Below are positions 7,205-15,559 of a stretch of 24,267 bases of DNA, piece by piece. Below the pieces are notes generated by a model. It was not told where the DNA came from. It did not search any database and saw nothing but the letters and a program-made list of their open reading frames with translations. Made by a program: the position numbers and the translations under genes. The first letter of the stretch is position 1; every line of letters starts with the position of its first letter. Source of the stretch: an uncultured Clostridium sp. (lineage in GTDB: Bacteria > Bacillota_A > Clostridia > TANB77 > CAG-508); the NCBI GenBank assembly GCA_947244675.1, contig CAMXLV010000015.1, positions 1 through 24,267 on the forward strand, read 5' to 3'.

Positions 7205-8206
7205 TCAAAGCGATGTAGTTGATTTTCGTCTAATAAAACGATAGGGTAGTAACACCTTGTTATTTCCAACTTCCTCTTGCTTCATAAATTTAGTAAGAAG
7301 TCGCATAGAAACTGCTCCTATATCATACACTGGTGTATCCACACATGTCAAGTTCGGACGAGATAAAATTGCATATTTTGTATTTTGTAACCCTACAACA
7401 GAAATTTCTTCAGGAATTTTCACACCATAATCCTGTGCAACATTCATAAAGCTAATAGCAATACTATCACGAACTGCAATAGCTCCATCTATTTTAGTAT
7501 TCTTAAAGAATTCCTCAAAATGAAGGGCATTGACAGAAACGTCACCACTAGTTCTAAAAATCTTAGGCTCTAATCCAGCCTCGTTCATTGCATCAATATA
7601 TCCTGCTTCTTTTTGAGTATTAATGGAATATTTTCTTGCAGTAGAAAATAAATAAATATTTTTTCTACCATATTGAAGCATTCTCTTAGTTATTTCATAA
7701 GTCGCTGCTTCATAATTGATTGCAACACTTGGTATATCCTCATCATCATAAAAGACATTAGATAAAACGACTGGAACCATAGACTCCTTTATATAGTCCA
7801 TAGCAATCTTCATTTGTTCCTTATCCAATTCATCATTAAGGAATAAGATTCCATCTACCTGTTCTGCAAACACTGTACGCATTGCTTCTGTAATATCCTC
7901 ATCTGCACCAAAGGAAAAAATCTTAATTGAGTATTCATACTTCTTTGCAATATCTTGAATACCACCTAGTAATTGAGCAGTCGCAGATCTTGAAACATCT
8001 GCCATTATGATACCTATTGTTGTCGTTTTTCTACTTGCAAGACCACGTGCAATTGCATTAGGACGATAGCCTAGCTCCTTAATTACTCTTAGTACCTTTT
8101 CTCTAGTTTCTGGATTTACTTTCTCTGGATTATTCATTACTCTACTAACCGTGGCTAGGGATACCTTAGCCGCACCAGCAACATCATATATTGTTGTATT
8201 TGCCAT
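7205..8206 (-). CDS. ccpA: Catabolite control protein A (LacI family)
   Basis: CcpA is the master regulator of carbon catabolite control in Firmicutes; it binds cre sites with HPr-Ser46-P. The N-terminal LacI helix-turn-helix reads TTIYDVAGAAKVSLATVSRV, followed by the hinge helix NAIARGLASRKTTTIGII. A periplasmic-binding-like core fills the rest. The C-terminus (PVYDIGAVSMRLLTKFM, then LPYRFIRRKST) matches CcpA of Bacillus closely. I chose the ATG at 8206 (MANTTIYDV, 333 aa) because AGGTGA lies seven bases before it; a TTG six codons upstream has no such site. The promoter and a cre-like site upstream suggest autoregulation. murC lies upstream behind a terminator, and the tyrS leader follows directly. 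Confidence 0.93.
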   Translation of the reverse strand: MANTTIYDVAGAAKVSLATVSRVMNNPEKVNPETREKVLRVIKELGYRPNAIARGLASRKTTTIGIIMADVSRSATAQLLGGIQDIAKKYEYSIKIFSFGADEDITEAMRTVFAEQVDGILFLNDELDKEQMKIAMDYIKESMVPVVLSNVFYDDEDIPSVAINYEAATYEITKRMLQYGRKNIYLFSTARKYSINTQKEAGYIDAMNEAGLEPKIFRTSGDVSVNALHFEEFFKNTKIDGAIAVRDSIAISFMNVAQDYGVKIPEEISVVGLQNTKYAILSRPNLTCVDTPVYDIGAVSMRLLTKFMKQEEVGNNKVLLPYRFIRRKSTTSL

Positions 8207-8235
8207 GGAAAAATCACCTCGCAATCTTTGGTTTG

Positions 8236-8264
8236 ATTATATCACATTAAAAATGCATTTTCAA
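8236..8264 (-). promoter_or_regulatory. ccpA promoter
   Basis: Minus-strand TTGAAA (8259-8264), a 17-nt spacer and TATAAT (8236-8241) with an extended -10 TGA. It lies 30 nt upstream of the chosen ccpA start. Confidence 0.85.
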
Positions 8265-8273
8265 TCATTTTCA

Positions 8274-8287
8274 TGAAAACGTTTCTT
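8274..8287 (+). promoter_or_regulatory. cre-like operator upstream of ccpA
   Basis: TGAAAACGTTTCTT matches 13 of 14 positions of the cre consensus TGWAARCGYTWNCW. It lies ten bases upstream of the ccpA -35 box, fitting autoregulation by CcpA. Confidence 0.6.
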
Positions 8288-8393
8288 ACATTTTACATTT
8301 CGACAGTATTTTTCAAAAACATTTGCTTAAGTCAAATTAAATTATAAGACGCTAAGAAAAATAAAAGTGGAAAAACTTTACAAAATTTTAAAA

Positions 8394-8421
8394 AAGTGAT
8401 AAAGAAAATTCTTCATCACTT
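8394..8421 (-). terminator. murC terminator
   Basis: On the minus strand AAGTGATGAAGAA pairs with TTCTTTATCACTT (one G-U pair) and is followed by TTTTTTAAAATTTT. It lies 15 nt after the murC stop. Confidence 0.75.
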
Positions 8422-8435
8422 CAACAAATACTTGC

Positions 8436-9677
8436 TTAAATATTTTTTTCCTTTATATATTCCTTACATTCTTTATCAATTACTCCAGCTCCTAAGAAAC
8501 AAAGGATACAATCATTTGCCTGAAATAAATTCAACTTCACAGAATGACTATATGTGTTAAAGCCTAGTTTATCATACAACTCCTTTTCTAGCTTGACATT
8601 ATGAGTCTCTCTTGCACTACTAAATAATCGATATAAATAACATTCATCAAAACGACTCAATACCATTTTATAGTCATTTATAAAATATTGTAGCCTTGTA
8701 ATGGTATGAGGTTCAAAAATACATATTTTTCTTTTATCTTTATATTGCTCCGTTAATGTATCATAGATTGTTTCAATTTCTTTTGGATGATGAGCATAAT
8801 CTAATATAACGGTTTGATTTTCTAACTCTATTTTTTCAAAACGTCGCTTTGGCATTTGAAAGGTAGTCATTCGTTTTTGAATACTATTATCTCTTATATT
8901 ACATAATTTAGCCATAAGATAAGCACCAACAAAATCATAGGCATATTTTATCCCTACCATTGGAAGTTCAAACGTTTTTCTCAAAATAGTGACCTTTCCA
9001 CAGCTATAGTCAAATACGATATCATTATTTTTATGTGTTCCATAGGTAATAATATGATGTCCTCTATAGCTGCACTCATCTCCATTCACTATACAGATTT
9101 TACTCTGAGAAATAAACTGTTGAAATGATTTAGTATATTCCTCTTGTGTTTTAAAAAAATCTATATGATCATAATTAGTATTCAATATTAAAGCTATAGT
9201 TGGATGATAATTTAAAAAAGTATTTCTATATTCACAAGCCTCTAAAACAAATACATCTGATGTCCCCACATGATAGGATCCATCCCCTATTAAACAGGTT
9301 GCGTTAGATAACAATGTAGAAAGCATTTTAGTTGTCGTTGTTTTTCCTGAGGTTCCTGCAACACATAACCACTTATAATTTTTAAAAAAATAATTTAATG
9401 CTTCAGGATATGTCATAAAAGTATATCCCATTTTTTGAATATATTTAGTTACACTATGATTTAAAAATGCATTTCCTATGATATAAAAATAACAACTTTT
9501 TAATTGCATATTTGAAAAATTTTCTATGCGAATAGAATGTTTAGAGTTCATAGTATAAAACTCTTCTTCTACATCTACTCCCCTTACAATATGTCCTTTT
9601 TCTGATAATATCTTTGCAAAAGCACTTAAAGCTGATCCTTTAATTCCGACAAAATAAAAAAGCATAGTATCACCCAT
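8436..9677 (-). CDS. murC: UDP-N-acetylmuramate--L-alanine ligase (MurC)
   Basis: MurC adds L-alanine to UDP-MurNAc using ATP, the first amino-acid step of peptidoglycan precursor synthesis in the cytoplasm. The Rossmann N-terminal domain begins FVGIKGSALSAFA. The Mur ligase P-loop is AGTSGKTTTT at residues 107-116. Central domain residues include LNTNYDHIDFF, and the C-terminal domain begins near DYAHHPKEIETIY, typical of MurC. The last part, FLGAGVIDK, matches the conserved end. The product is 413 aa, slightly shorter than most MurC. The ATG at 9665 (MLFYFVGIKG) after GGGTGAT is as likely a start as the ATG at 9677 and fits homologs better. Murein synthesis argues against a wall-less mollicute. 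Confidence 0.9.
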   Translation of the reverse strand: MGDTMLFYFVGIKGSALSAFAKILSEKGHIVRGVDVEEEFYTMNSKHSIRIENFSNMQLKSCYFYIIGNAFLNHSVTKYIQKMGYTFMTYPEALNYFFKNYKWLCVAGTSGKTTTTKMLSTLLSNATCLIGDGSYHVGTSDVFVLEACEYRNTFLNYHPTIALILNTNYDHIDFFKTQEEYTKSFQQFISQSKICIVNGDECSYRGHHIITYGTHKNNDIVFDYSCGKVTILRKTFELPMVGIKYAYDFVGAYLMAKLCNIRDNSIQKRMTTFQMPKRRFEKIELENQTVILDYAHHPKEIETIYDTLTEQYKDKRKICIFEPHTITRLQYFINDYKMVLSRFDECYLYRLFSSARETHNVKLEKELYDKLGFNTYSHSVKLNLFQANDCILCFLGAGVIDKECKEYIKEKNI

Positions 9678-9764
9678 TAATCCTATGCCTTTTGTTCAAA
9701 ATATATTCTTTGTGAAATAAATGTATTAACCAAATTTTCCCTTAATATATCACACTTTTTCTAA

Positions 9765-10169
9765 CTATCCCCACCAACCAGAGGTTGTAACAAGCGCTGT
9801 AACAAAATTAACTATCAAATAAATTCCTGGAGTTATATCAATAGCTGTAAATAATATTTTTAAAAATGAAAAAGCGTTAGTTTCATCAATACTTCCTATA
9901 AAAATTGTTGTACCAATAATAGCAAACACAATGATTAACATAATCCATCCCAGTATCTCAAAAAAATTGCTTTTTTCTTTACTTTCTTTATTTAAAAAAA
10001 ATTTGAAAAAAATAAATGCATAGATTATACAAGTAATAGATAGTACTATATTCAACCATAATATATCTAGTGAAAATAACAAAATTATTGAGACAATAGA
10101 TAAGCCTAATCCAACACTTGATAAAATATAGTAAAATTTTTTGTTTGGTATCAGCTTTTCATCTTTCAT
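9765..10169 (-). CDS. Small membrane protein, possible immunity protein
   Basis: A 134-aa protein that is mostly hydrophobic, with about four transmembrane helices (near residues 13-32, 36-56, 70-92 and 100-128) separated by a short charged loop KESKEKS. It ends in TTSGWWG. I do not recognise the family. It is the last of a row of small minus-strand genes downstream of the RHS gene. Genes at this place in RHS and other polymorphic toxin loci often encode immunity proteins, so that is the working idea. Its start follows the stop of a 49-aa frame by four bases. No clear terminator separates it from murC. Confidence 0.6.
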   Translation of the reverse strand: MKDEKLIPNKKFYYILSSVGLGLSIVSIILLFSLDILWLNIVLSITCIIYAFIFFKFFLNKESKEKSNFFEILGWIMLIIVFAIIGTTIFIGSIDETNAFSFLKILFTAIDITPGIYLIVNFVTALVTTSGWWG

Positions 10170-10173
10170 TTTA

Positions 10174-10323
10174 TTAATTCGCTTTCCTTTTAAATTTAAA
10201 TACTATATATCCTATACGTAGTTTGGGAATACCTGCATAGCAGTACGAGCTATCAGCTTCAGACATATTGTAGAACAATACTCGATCCCTTATTTTTTGT
10301 CTTTTAAAAATAATCTCATACAT
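10174..10323 (-). CDS. Small hypothetical protein (49 aa), possibly a gene remnant
   Basis: The frame runs from an ATG at 10323 to a TAA at 10174-10176. It encodes MYEIIFKRQKIRDRVLFYNM, then a middle part with SSYCYAGIPK and a basic end FKFKRKAN. The upstream AGGT is eleven bases away, a poor site. It ends four bases before the next gene, so it could be a real operon member, or the tail of a lost immunity gene whose front has been deleted. I do not recognise it. Confidence 0.35.
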   Translation of the reverse strand: MYEIIFKRQKIRDRVLFYNMSEADSSYCYAGIPKLRIGYIVFKFKRKAN

Positions 10324-10361
10324 AAATAGCAAATACCTAATATTAGTCAAAGTTATAGTAT

Positions 10362-10877
10362 TTACTTTTTCCTCTTAAGGTATTTGTCAACTGACAATCT
10401 AATTCTATGTTTAAATATATGTACTTTTATGTTTTCTAAATTAATATTTTTCAAGAATATTGCATCTGAGGTAATCATAATTATCACTTCATTCTTTAAA
10501 ATTTTATTTATTTTACGTTGAAGTTTAAATCCTTTTTCCTCTAACTCCAAATTATATTCTTTTGAAGTAATATAAATGTATGAGCCTGAAACATAGATTT
10601 CTTTTATATCTTCATATTTAATTTGTTTCCTTTTGAAAAAAGCTTTTTGAATAATTTTTTCATGATCATAATAAGTGACTGCAAGTTCATCATTTAGTAA
10701 TATTAGTAATGCAAAAATCATAATAATAACGAACGATAAAGCTGTACACATAGCTATTTTATCAATTAAATCTCCATTATAGAAAACACTTATTAATATT
10801 ATTGCCACCAAACCTCCTATGGAAGAAATTGGCAAATAAACGTTAGCTGTAAATGCTAAATTATAGTATTTTTTCAT
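10362..10877 (-). CDS. Membrane protein with two helices and a PH-like domain
   Basis: A 171-aa protein. Two transmembrane helices lie at about residues 15-32 and 42-62 with a very short loop. A soluble domain follows that looks like the bacterial PH fold found in small membrane proteins (AVTYYDHEKIIQKAFFKRKQ, then KYEDIKEIYVSGSYIYI). The last 30 residues are basic. Overall layout resembles the 131-aa protein at 11663-12058, suggesting related immunity proteins. No good ribosome binding site is seen before the ATG at 10877. It lies among small genes downstream of the RHS gene on the same strand. Confidence 0.6.
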   Translation of the reverse strand: MKKYYNLAFTANVYLPISSIGGLVAIILISVFYNGDLIDKIAMCTALSFVIIMIFALLILLNDELAVTYYDHEKIIQKAFFKRKQIKYEDIKEIYVSGSYIYITSKEYNLELEEKGFKLQRKINKILKNEVIIMITSDAIFLKNINLENIKVHIFKHRIRLSVDKYLKRKK

Positions 10878-10944
10878 ATTATTTTACATAGAATCAATTT
10901 AGTATTATATTTAACCAAATCAATGTTCTCCCTTCTTTATTTTT

Positions 10945-11564
10945 TTAGTAAACAACTGAAAATTTTTGATTTCTTTTTTTTCTCACTTTTTCTTTTGAAA
11001 AAGATATAGCTGTTTTCATAAATAAATACTGCTTTATATATCGAATTTGAGATATGAGTTGACAAAGGATAGATTGCTTTAAAATGCCATTATGCAGAAT
11101 TCTTTTCCTTTTTCTTCCAAAATTAACATATATATCAATATTTCTGTACTTCTTAACTTCCAATTTACATTTGAAAAATTGTCTTATAGTTAAATGATGA
11201 AGAGAATACTTAATTTGACGATTTAAATATGCTAAGATGTATGTCTTTTGAAATAGATATCCTTTCAAAGCCAGTTTTACCTGATTATTTTGACATATAA
11301 ACAACCAATATCCATTTTCTTTAGATACAAAAATTGTGATGTCTGAATTACTTTTATAAATACTAAAATTATTATAATCCTCTATACTATTCTTCGGATA
11401 TTTTTTGTATGAAAAGCTAAAAGTATGTAAAATAATAGGGGAGACAAAATCCATAAAGAAAACATAATAGCTCCTAACAATTCTAATTGCATAAAAACGC
11501 AAATAAAGAAAACAATGAAAGAAACGATAAATAAAATAAATACTGATATAAGCAAAAATGACAT
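10945..11564 (-). pseudogene. Frameshifted two-helix membrane protein of the RHS-downstream array
   Basis: The first frame starts at an ATG (11564) behind AAAGGAGAA. It encodes two transmembrane helices (about residues 3-26 and 30-50), then stops after HTKNIRRIV at 11382. The neighbouring frame continues without a break to 10945 with a soluble basic domain (SDITIFVSKENGYWLFICQN and onward). The switch falls at a run of six A on the minus strand (plus 11401-11406); one more A would join them as AFHTKKYPKNSIEDY. The total length is 620 nt, one short of a multiple of three. The rebuilt protein would have about 206 residues. It is either broken, expressed by slippage at the A run, or a sequence error. 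Function is unknown; an immunity role is suggested by position only. Confidence 0.6.
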
Positions 11565-11662
11565 TTATTAATTCTCCTTTAAATTATTTATAATATAAAA
11601 CTTGAACCAAAAGAATATATTTGACCTAATACTCGTTCCATAGTTTTAAAAATATATTATTT

Positions 11663-12058
11663 CTATTTTTTCCACTTTATATATCCTGTCAAATGACTAT
11701 TGACATCATAAATGGATATTTTGGCAATTTTTTTACCTTTGTACCATAAAGCTCCAAATTCCCACAAAAAAGATTTTTGTGTTTTGGTTACTTCTTCCTT
11801 ATTATAAATTTTAGGAAAGTGAAATGGTTTATGAATAATTATTTTATCTTTTTCAAATACTATTTTCCATTTAAAATACAATATAATAAAATATATAGAC
11901 AAAAAAAATAGAAGTAAAAATAAAACTGCTATAATGCTATTTTCCCACTCAATCCTTATCGCTTGAATAATAAATACAGTAATTATTAATAAGCTTACTA
12001 TAGCCACTAAAAGAGCAATTAGAAAATATATTTTTGGCTTTTTTATCGTATTTTTCAC
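11663..12058 (-). CDS. Two-helix membrane protein with PH-like tail, candidate immunity protein
   Basis: A 131-aa protein starting at GTG (12058) with GGGGG eight bases upstream. Transmembrane helices lie at about residues 10-32 and 38-62. The tail starts KWKIVFEKDKIIIHKPFHFP and has the strand pattern of small bacterial PH-like domains, ending in GYIKWKK. It is the gene closest to the RHS toxin-end, 274 nt downstream, the usual place for the cognate immunity gene. Family not recognised with certainty; the immunity role is inferred from position and membrane topology. Confidence 0.6.
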   Translation of the reverse strand: MKNTIKKPKIYFLIALLVAIVSLLIITVFIIQAIRIEWENSIIAVLFLLLFFLSIYFIILYFKWKIVFEKDKIIIHKPFHFPKIYNKEEVTKTQKSFLWEFGALWYKGKKIAKISIYDVNSHLTGYIKWKK

Positions 12059-12332
12059 TTTTCTTTCCCCCTATTAAGCAAAAATTAGTATTATATATTA
12101 TTATATATTTAAAAAAGACCAAAGTCAAATTACCTTATGAACATTTTTTTGCAATAGGCATTAGATAAATTTTTTTTAAAATGCACAAAAAAAACTAGCA
12201 TTTTTATAAAAAATCAATAGAAACTCAAAAGTGCCAATTTTTAAACAAAATCAAGCAAATACCTATTTCTTAGTAAAGAATTTTGATATTTGCTTGATTT
12301 AAGATGAAAGTTTTTTATTAATATAGAAAATA
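12059..12332. other. AT-rich spacer between the RHS gene and its downstream small genes
   Basis: No open frame of note. It holds the long hairpin at 12248-12300 and a weaker AAAATGC/GCATTTT inverted repeat near 12179-12207. The A/T content is very high. Confidence 0.5.
12248..12300 (-). terminator. Long hairpin after the RHS gene
   Basis: A 14-bp perfect inverted repeat (AAATCAAGCAAATA / TATTTGCTTGATTT) surrounds a 25-nt loop that can itself fold (TTCTT/AAGAA). On the minus strand it is followed by TGTTTAAAAATT, a poor T-tract. Probably an RHS terminator or an RNA processing structure. Confidence 0.5.
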
Positions 12333-13391
12333 TTAAATAAAATAATCAATTAGATTTGAGAAAATTGTATACGGAACGCTCTTTTTTATAGCTTGAATTG
12401 CTGCTTTATTTACTTTTGAAATTTCTCTAGCTAAATATTTTTGAGTGTTTGAAGCATATCTTCCTGTAATACCCTTAGTTTTGATGATCTTTGCTCTGGC
12501 TTGCATTTTTGCTACACCACCAAGTTTTCCATTTTGAGCGCCTGCTCCACCCATATAAGATAAAACACCACCTAGAGCTGCTGACCCAATTGCAGCACCC
12601 CAATTTATTCCATTAAAAGAACCAGTTTCAACTAGGTCTCCTACTATGCTACCACCAAATCCTGTTACAGTACCAGAAACTGTCATACCAAAAGTTCCTA
12701 ATGCGGTTCCACCAAAAGCGCCAGAAACAGCACCTACTGCAACATCAGTTAACAATCTACTTACATCCACAGTTCCAGTTGTAGCGAGTTGACATCCAAT
12801 TGATACGCCACCACTGACAGTTGCACCTATAAGTGCACTAGCAACTACTGGAGCCGCAGTTCCACCAGATATTACCGTAACCGCTGCAATACCTGTTACG
12901 ACAAGTGCTCCAATAGCAAGAGCACCTAACCCTCTAAATAGTTTACCCCAATCAAATTGACCATCTACATCAAATCCTGTTATAGGATTATTTGAACAAT
13001 AGATAAATAAATTTAAACCATTTGTATCTTGTGGATTAAGGAAACCTAAATTATCCCCATTTAACCATCTACACCACTCAGGGACATAATATCTTGTTTT
13101 ACAATAATACATAGTTGTTTCTGTATCATAGTAATAGCCTTTATATCTAAATGGATTACAGGCTCCAATAGTCGCTGCTAAAGAACCAGATATATCCGTA
13201 ATTTTTCCATAGGCTGTATATCCATATTTTACCACAAGATTACCACTTGTGTCTATAATACCTAAGATGTTTTGCATAAAATCTCTTATATAGAAATATT
13301 TATCACTATTATTATAAATGAAACCATATAGCTGATTATTCTCATCATATAAGAAATCTAGTCTATAACCTGGGGCTATTTCTGTGATCAA
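12333..13391 (-). pseudogene. RHS/YD-repeat protein, C-terminal part with variable tip
   Basis: Continuation of the RHS gene in another frame. It starts as LITEIAPGYRLDFLYDENNQ and contains the conserved core end: NPFRYKGYYYDTETTMYYCK, TRYYVPEWCRWLN, and NGLNLFIYCSNNP at residues about 80-136. After the core comes a long Gly/Ala/Val-rich hydrophobic segment (about 150-290), then a basic tail of about 60 residues ending IFSNLIDYFI. In polymorphic RHS toxins the part after the core is the effector tip; I recognise no enzyme here, and the hydrophobic segment suggests membrane action or passage. It joins the upstream fragment through a -1 shift at 13388-13391 (one more T gives DGDLITEIA). Without a secretion gene in view, its role is open. 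Confidence 0.75.
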
Positions 13392-14020
13392 TCTCCATCA
13401 TAGTAGTATTTACTTCCTACGCCTCTATAATCCTTTTTTACAGTTCTCAAGCCCTGATCATTATATTCAAAATTGACAAATCCGCCACCATAGGTGAATC
13501 TTGTTAATCTTCTTCCTTCAAAGGTATATTTTAAGCCATTCCAGCTTGCAGGATTAAGTGGATTTGTTCCATAGGTGATTTCTTTTCCATTTACTGTTTT
13601 TAATCTATCTTTTAGCGTAGAATCATAGGTGAAGGTTGTTGAACCTGCCTTTGTAATATTCCCATTACTATCATATGTATATTCTGTTGAATCTTCTCTT
13701 TCTAAGAAGCCTCTTGTATTATATGAGTAAGAATGAGATCCAAAGGTTGTATCTGAAACAGATGTAACATTACCTAAAGCATTTACGCCATAGCTTCTAT
13801 TTACTGTTGTAGAGCCATATTTAATGGTTTCTTTTTCAACAAATTTAGAGATAAATAATGAGAATTTAGATAGGTATTTTTGTTCCTGTTTATCTCGCCT
13901 CCATACAGCACGGTTATTTTGGATGACTTCATTTTTAGCTTGTGTATCATTACTTTTGATTTTCACTTCAATGTAATTTCCTTTTCCACCAAACTCATAT
14001 TTCATTGTAATATAGGGCAT
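13388..14020 (-). pseudogene. RHS/YD-repeat protein, N-terminal part
   Basis: The 210-aa first frame starts at an ATG behind AAGGAGGAAATTAT, an excellent site, and a good promoter. Residues 1-50 are not RHS-like (MKYEFGGKGNYIEVKIKSND, later VWRRDKQEQKYL). They vaguely recall the N-termini of sigma-factor-like proteins of mobile elements, which I cannot confirm. From about residue 65 on come YD/RHS repeats: YSYNTRGFLERED, YTYDSNGNITKAG, FEYNDQGLRTVKKDY, KYYYDGD, then a stop. The core is much shorter than in full RHS proteins (over 1000 aa) and there is no secretion signal. This looks like an RHS 3' cassette left by recombination and fused to a foreign start. The C-terminal half follows in another frame. 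Confidence 0.75.
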
Positions 14021-14074
14021 ATAATTTCCTCCTTCAATGTAAGACCTCTAGTTTCTCGACCTCTTCTGGAAGAA

Positions 14075-14103
14075 CTTATAGTTTTGTGATGTATGAAAAT
14101 CAA
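14075..14103 (-). promoter_or_regulatory. Promoter of the RHS gene
   Basis: Minus-strand TTGATT (14098-14103), a 17-nt spacer and TATAAG (14075-14080), followed by a 54-nt leader to the start at 14020. Confidence 0.6.
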
Positions 14104-14127
14104 AAAAAGTCTAAAAAAATAAAAAAA

Positions 14128-14149
14128 GCTTGGGCTTTTATACCCAAGC
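14128..14149 (-). terminator. Strong terminator upstream of the RHS gene
   Basis: GCTTGGG / CCCAAGC stem with an 8-nt loop, followed on the minus strand by TTTTTTTATTTTTTT. It is the second of two terminators after the DUF3800-like gene and insulates the RHS promoter. Confidence 0.85.
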
Positions 14150-14260
14150 AGGTAAAATTATTCTATTTTTAACATTTTACTCACTATTTTTACTATCTCC
14201 GATATTGTATGGTATATTGTATAACAAAATGATAAATTATGGTGTCGGAAAATAAAAAAA

Positions 14261-14286
14261 CGTTAATAGACTTTCATCTACTAACG
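14261..14286 (-). terminator. Terminator of the NACHT/DUF3800-like operon
   Basis: On the minus strand CGTTAGTAG pairs with CTATTAACG (one G-U) over an 8-nt loop, followed by TTTTTTTATTTT. It lies 26 nt after the stop of the 401-aa gene. Confidence 0.8.
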
Positions 14287-14312
14287 ACTGAAAAATTATT
14301 TTTTTATAACAT

Positions 14313-15518
14313 TTATCTATTCAAATTTTTGTAGGATGACTGCAAGTATTCACATGTATAAGAATTAAAATATTCATTGTGCATATCTTTATTCTTGCAA
14401 AACTCAATATAATCTTTATATTGCATAATATAATGAAAGAAATTAAAAAATGTAGTTATGTCATCCATATATTGTAAAGTGAAACTCGACCAATGAGTTG
14501 ATCGATTAAAAAATTCAGCTATTTGCTTTATTAAGTTGAACTCTTCTTCGTTTAAGTTAAACCAATTATTATTTATAAGTCTTTTAGTTATAAAATCTTT
14601 TTTCTTTATATCACTTAATCTTTTATAATTAATTTCTTGTACATCACTTTTTAGATTATAAATAAATCTTCCAACAAATCCAACAAACATATCTGTCATT
14701 CTAATACCCAAACTTTTTTTAGAGTCACATTCTTCAGCATTAACTCCATTTTTTAAAAATGCTACATAAGTCAAAGGTTCTTCATCTATAATAACTATTA
14801 CATCTTTATTATCCAACTCGTTTATTCTTAATTTGATAGCTTCTGCTATTATATCGTAATTCCAATTTTTACATATGAATTTATTTTCTTTTACTCTAGA
14901 TATAATTAATATTTGAATTAATTGTTTTATAGCTTCTACTTCCTTTTCTTCTCTTTCAACATCTTTAATTTCTTCTAAAACTTTGCATAATAATTTAATT
15001 AACGATGCTTTAAATCTTTCCAAGAAAAAAGTCTCTCCTTTAATTAAATCTTTCAATAAGTTATACAATCTATGTCGTTCAATAAATTTTGTCAAACTAT
15101 AAATGAATATCCCTTCTTCGATAAAAGATGGAAGATTTAATGCATAAGCGAATTGAAATACTAAATATTCCGTTTTACTTATACAGCCTACTTGAAATTT
15201 CAAATCATACTTTAAAATAAGTTTAAAGAGATTAATATAAAATTTTTTACAATTCTTATCCATTGTTGCAAAGCCATTCTTGAAAAAACTACGTTTAAAA
15301 GTAGTAGATTTTAATTCTCCCTCTAATTTCAAGTCTTCTTTTGTAAGGTTCTCTATTTTTTCATATTCTCTTAAGACTAATCCCATTTTATTTTTTTCTT
15401 CACCTAATATAGCAAAGACAAAGGAATCATTATCATTAATGTCATATATGTTAGGATAGCCATCAGGTAGCATAGTAATTTTTCGATCATGAAAAGTCTC
15501 ATCATAATAAAAAATCAT
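14313..15518 (-). CDS. DUF3800-like protein (RNase H fold), partner of the NACHT protein
   Basis: A 401-aa soluble protein. The acidic marks of the DUF3800 family are present in order: D6-E7 in IFYYDETFHD, E68-K70 in GELKSTTFK, D245-E246 in VIVIIDEEP, and D276 in LGIRMTDMFVGFVGR. DUF3800 proteins have an RNase H-like fold and are presumed nucleases; several occur in defence islands. A helical insertion (residues about 130-225) and a helical C-terminus are extra. It starts behind AAGGAGGAAATTATAA, 41 nt after the NACHT gene, with two terminators behind it, so the two genes form one closed unit. As a candidate effector or regulator, it may be released by the NACHT protein. The match rests on motifs I read by eye; activity is inferred. 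Confidence 0.7.
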   Translation of the reverse strand: MIFYYDETFHDRKITMLPDGYPNIYDINDNDSFVFAILGEEKNKMGLVLREYEKIENLTKEDLKLEGELKSTTFKRSFFKNGFATMDKNCKKFYINLFKLILKYDLKFQVGCISKTEYLVFQFAYALNLPSFIEEGIFIYSLTKFIERHRLYNLLKDLIKGETFFLERFKASLIKLLCKVLEEIKDVEREEKEVEAIKQLIQILIISRVKENKFICKNWNYDIIAEAIKLRINELDNKDVIVIIDEEPLTYVAFLKNGVNAEECDSKKSLGIRMTDMFVGFVGRFIYNLKSDVQEINYKRLSDIKKKDFITKRLINNNWFNLNEEEFNLIKQIAEFFNRSTHWSSFTLQYMDDITTFFNFFHYIMQYKDYIEFCKNKDMHNEYFNSYTCEYLQSSYKNLNR

Positions 15519-15559
15519 TTATAATTTCCTCCTTAGTTATATTTAAAAATTCAAAAACT

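Noticed and set aside
13880..14089. Plus-strand 69-codon frame over the RHS start
   Set aside because: It covers the RHS ribosome site and promoter in antisense; composition looks non-coding.
14150..14260. Repeated TATTGTAT and TCCGA/TCGGA near 14207-14248 as a possible operator or attachment site
   Set aside because: Arms of only 5-8 bp in AT-rich DNA without further support.
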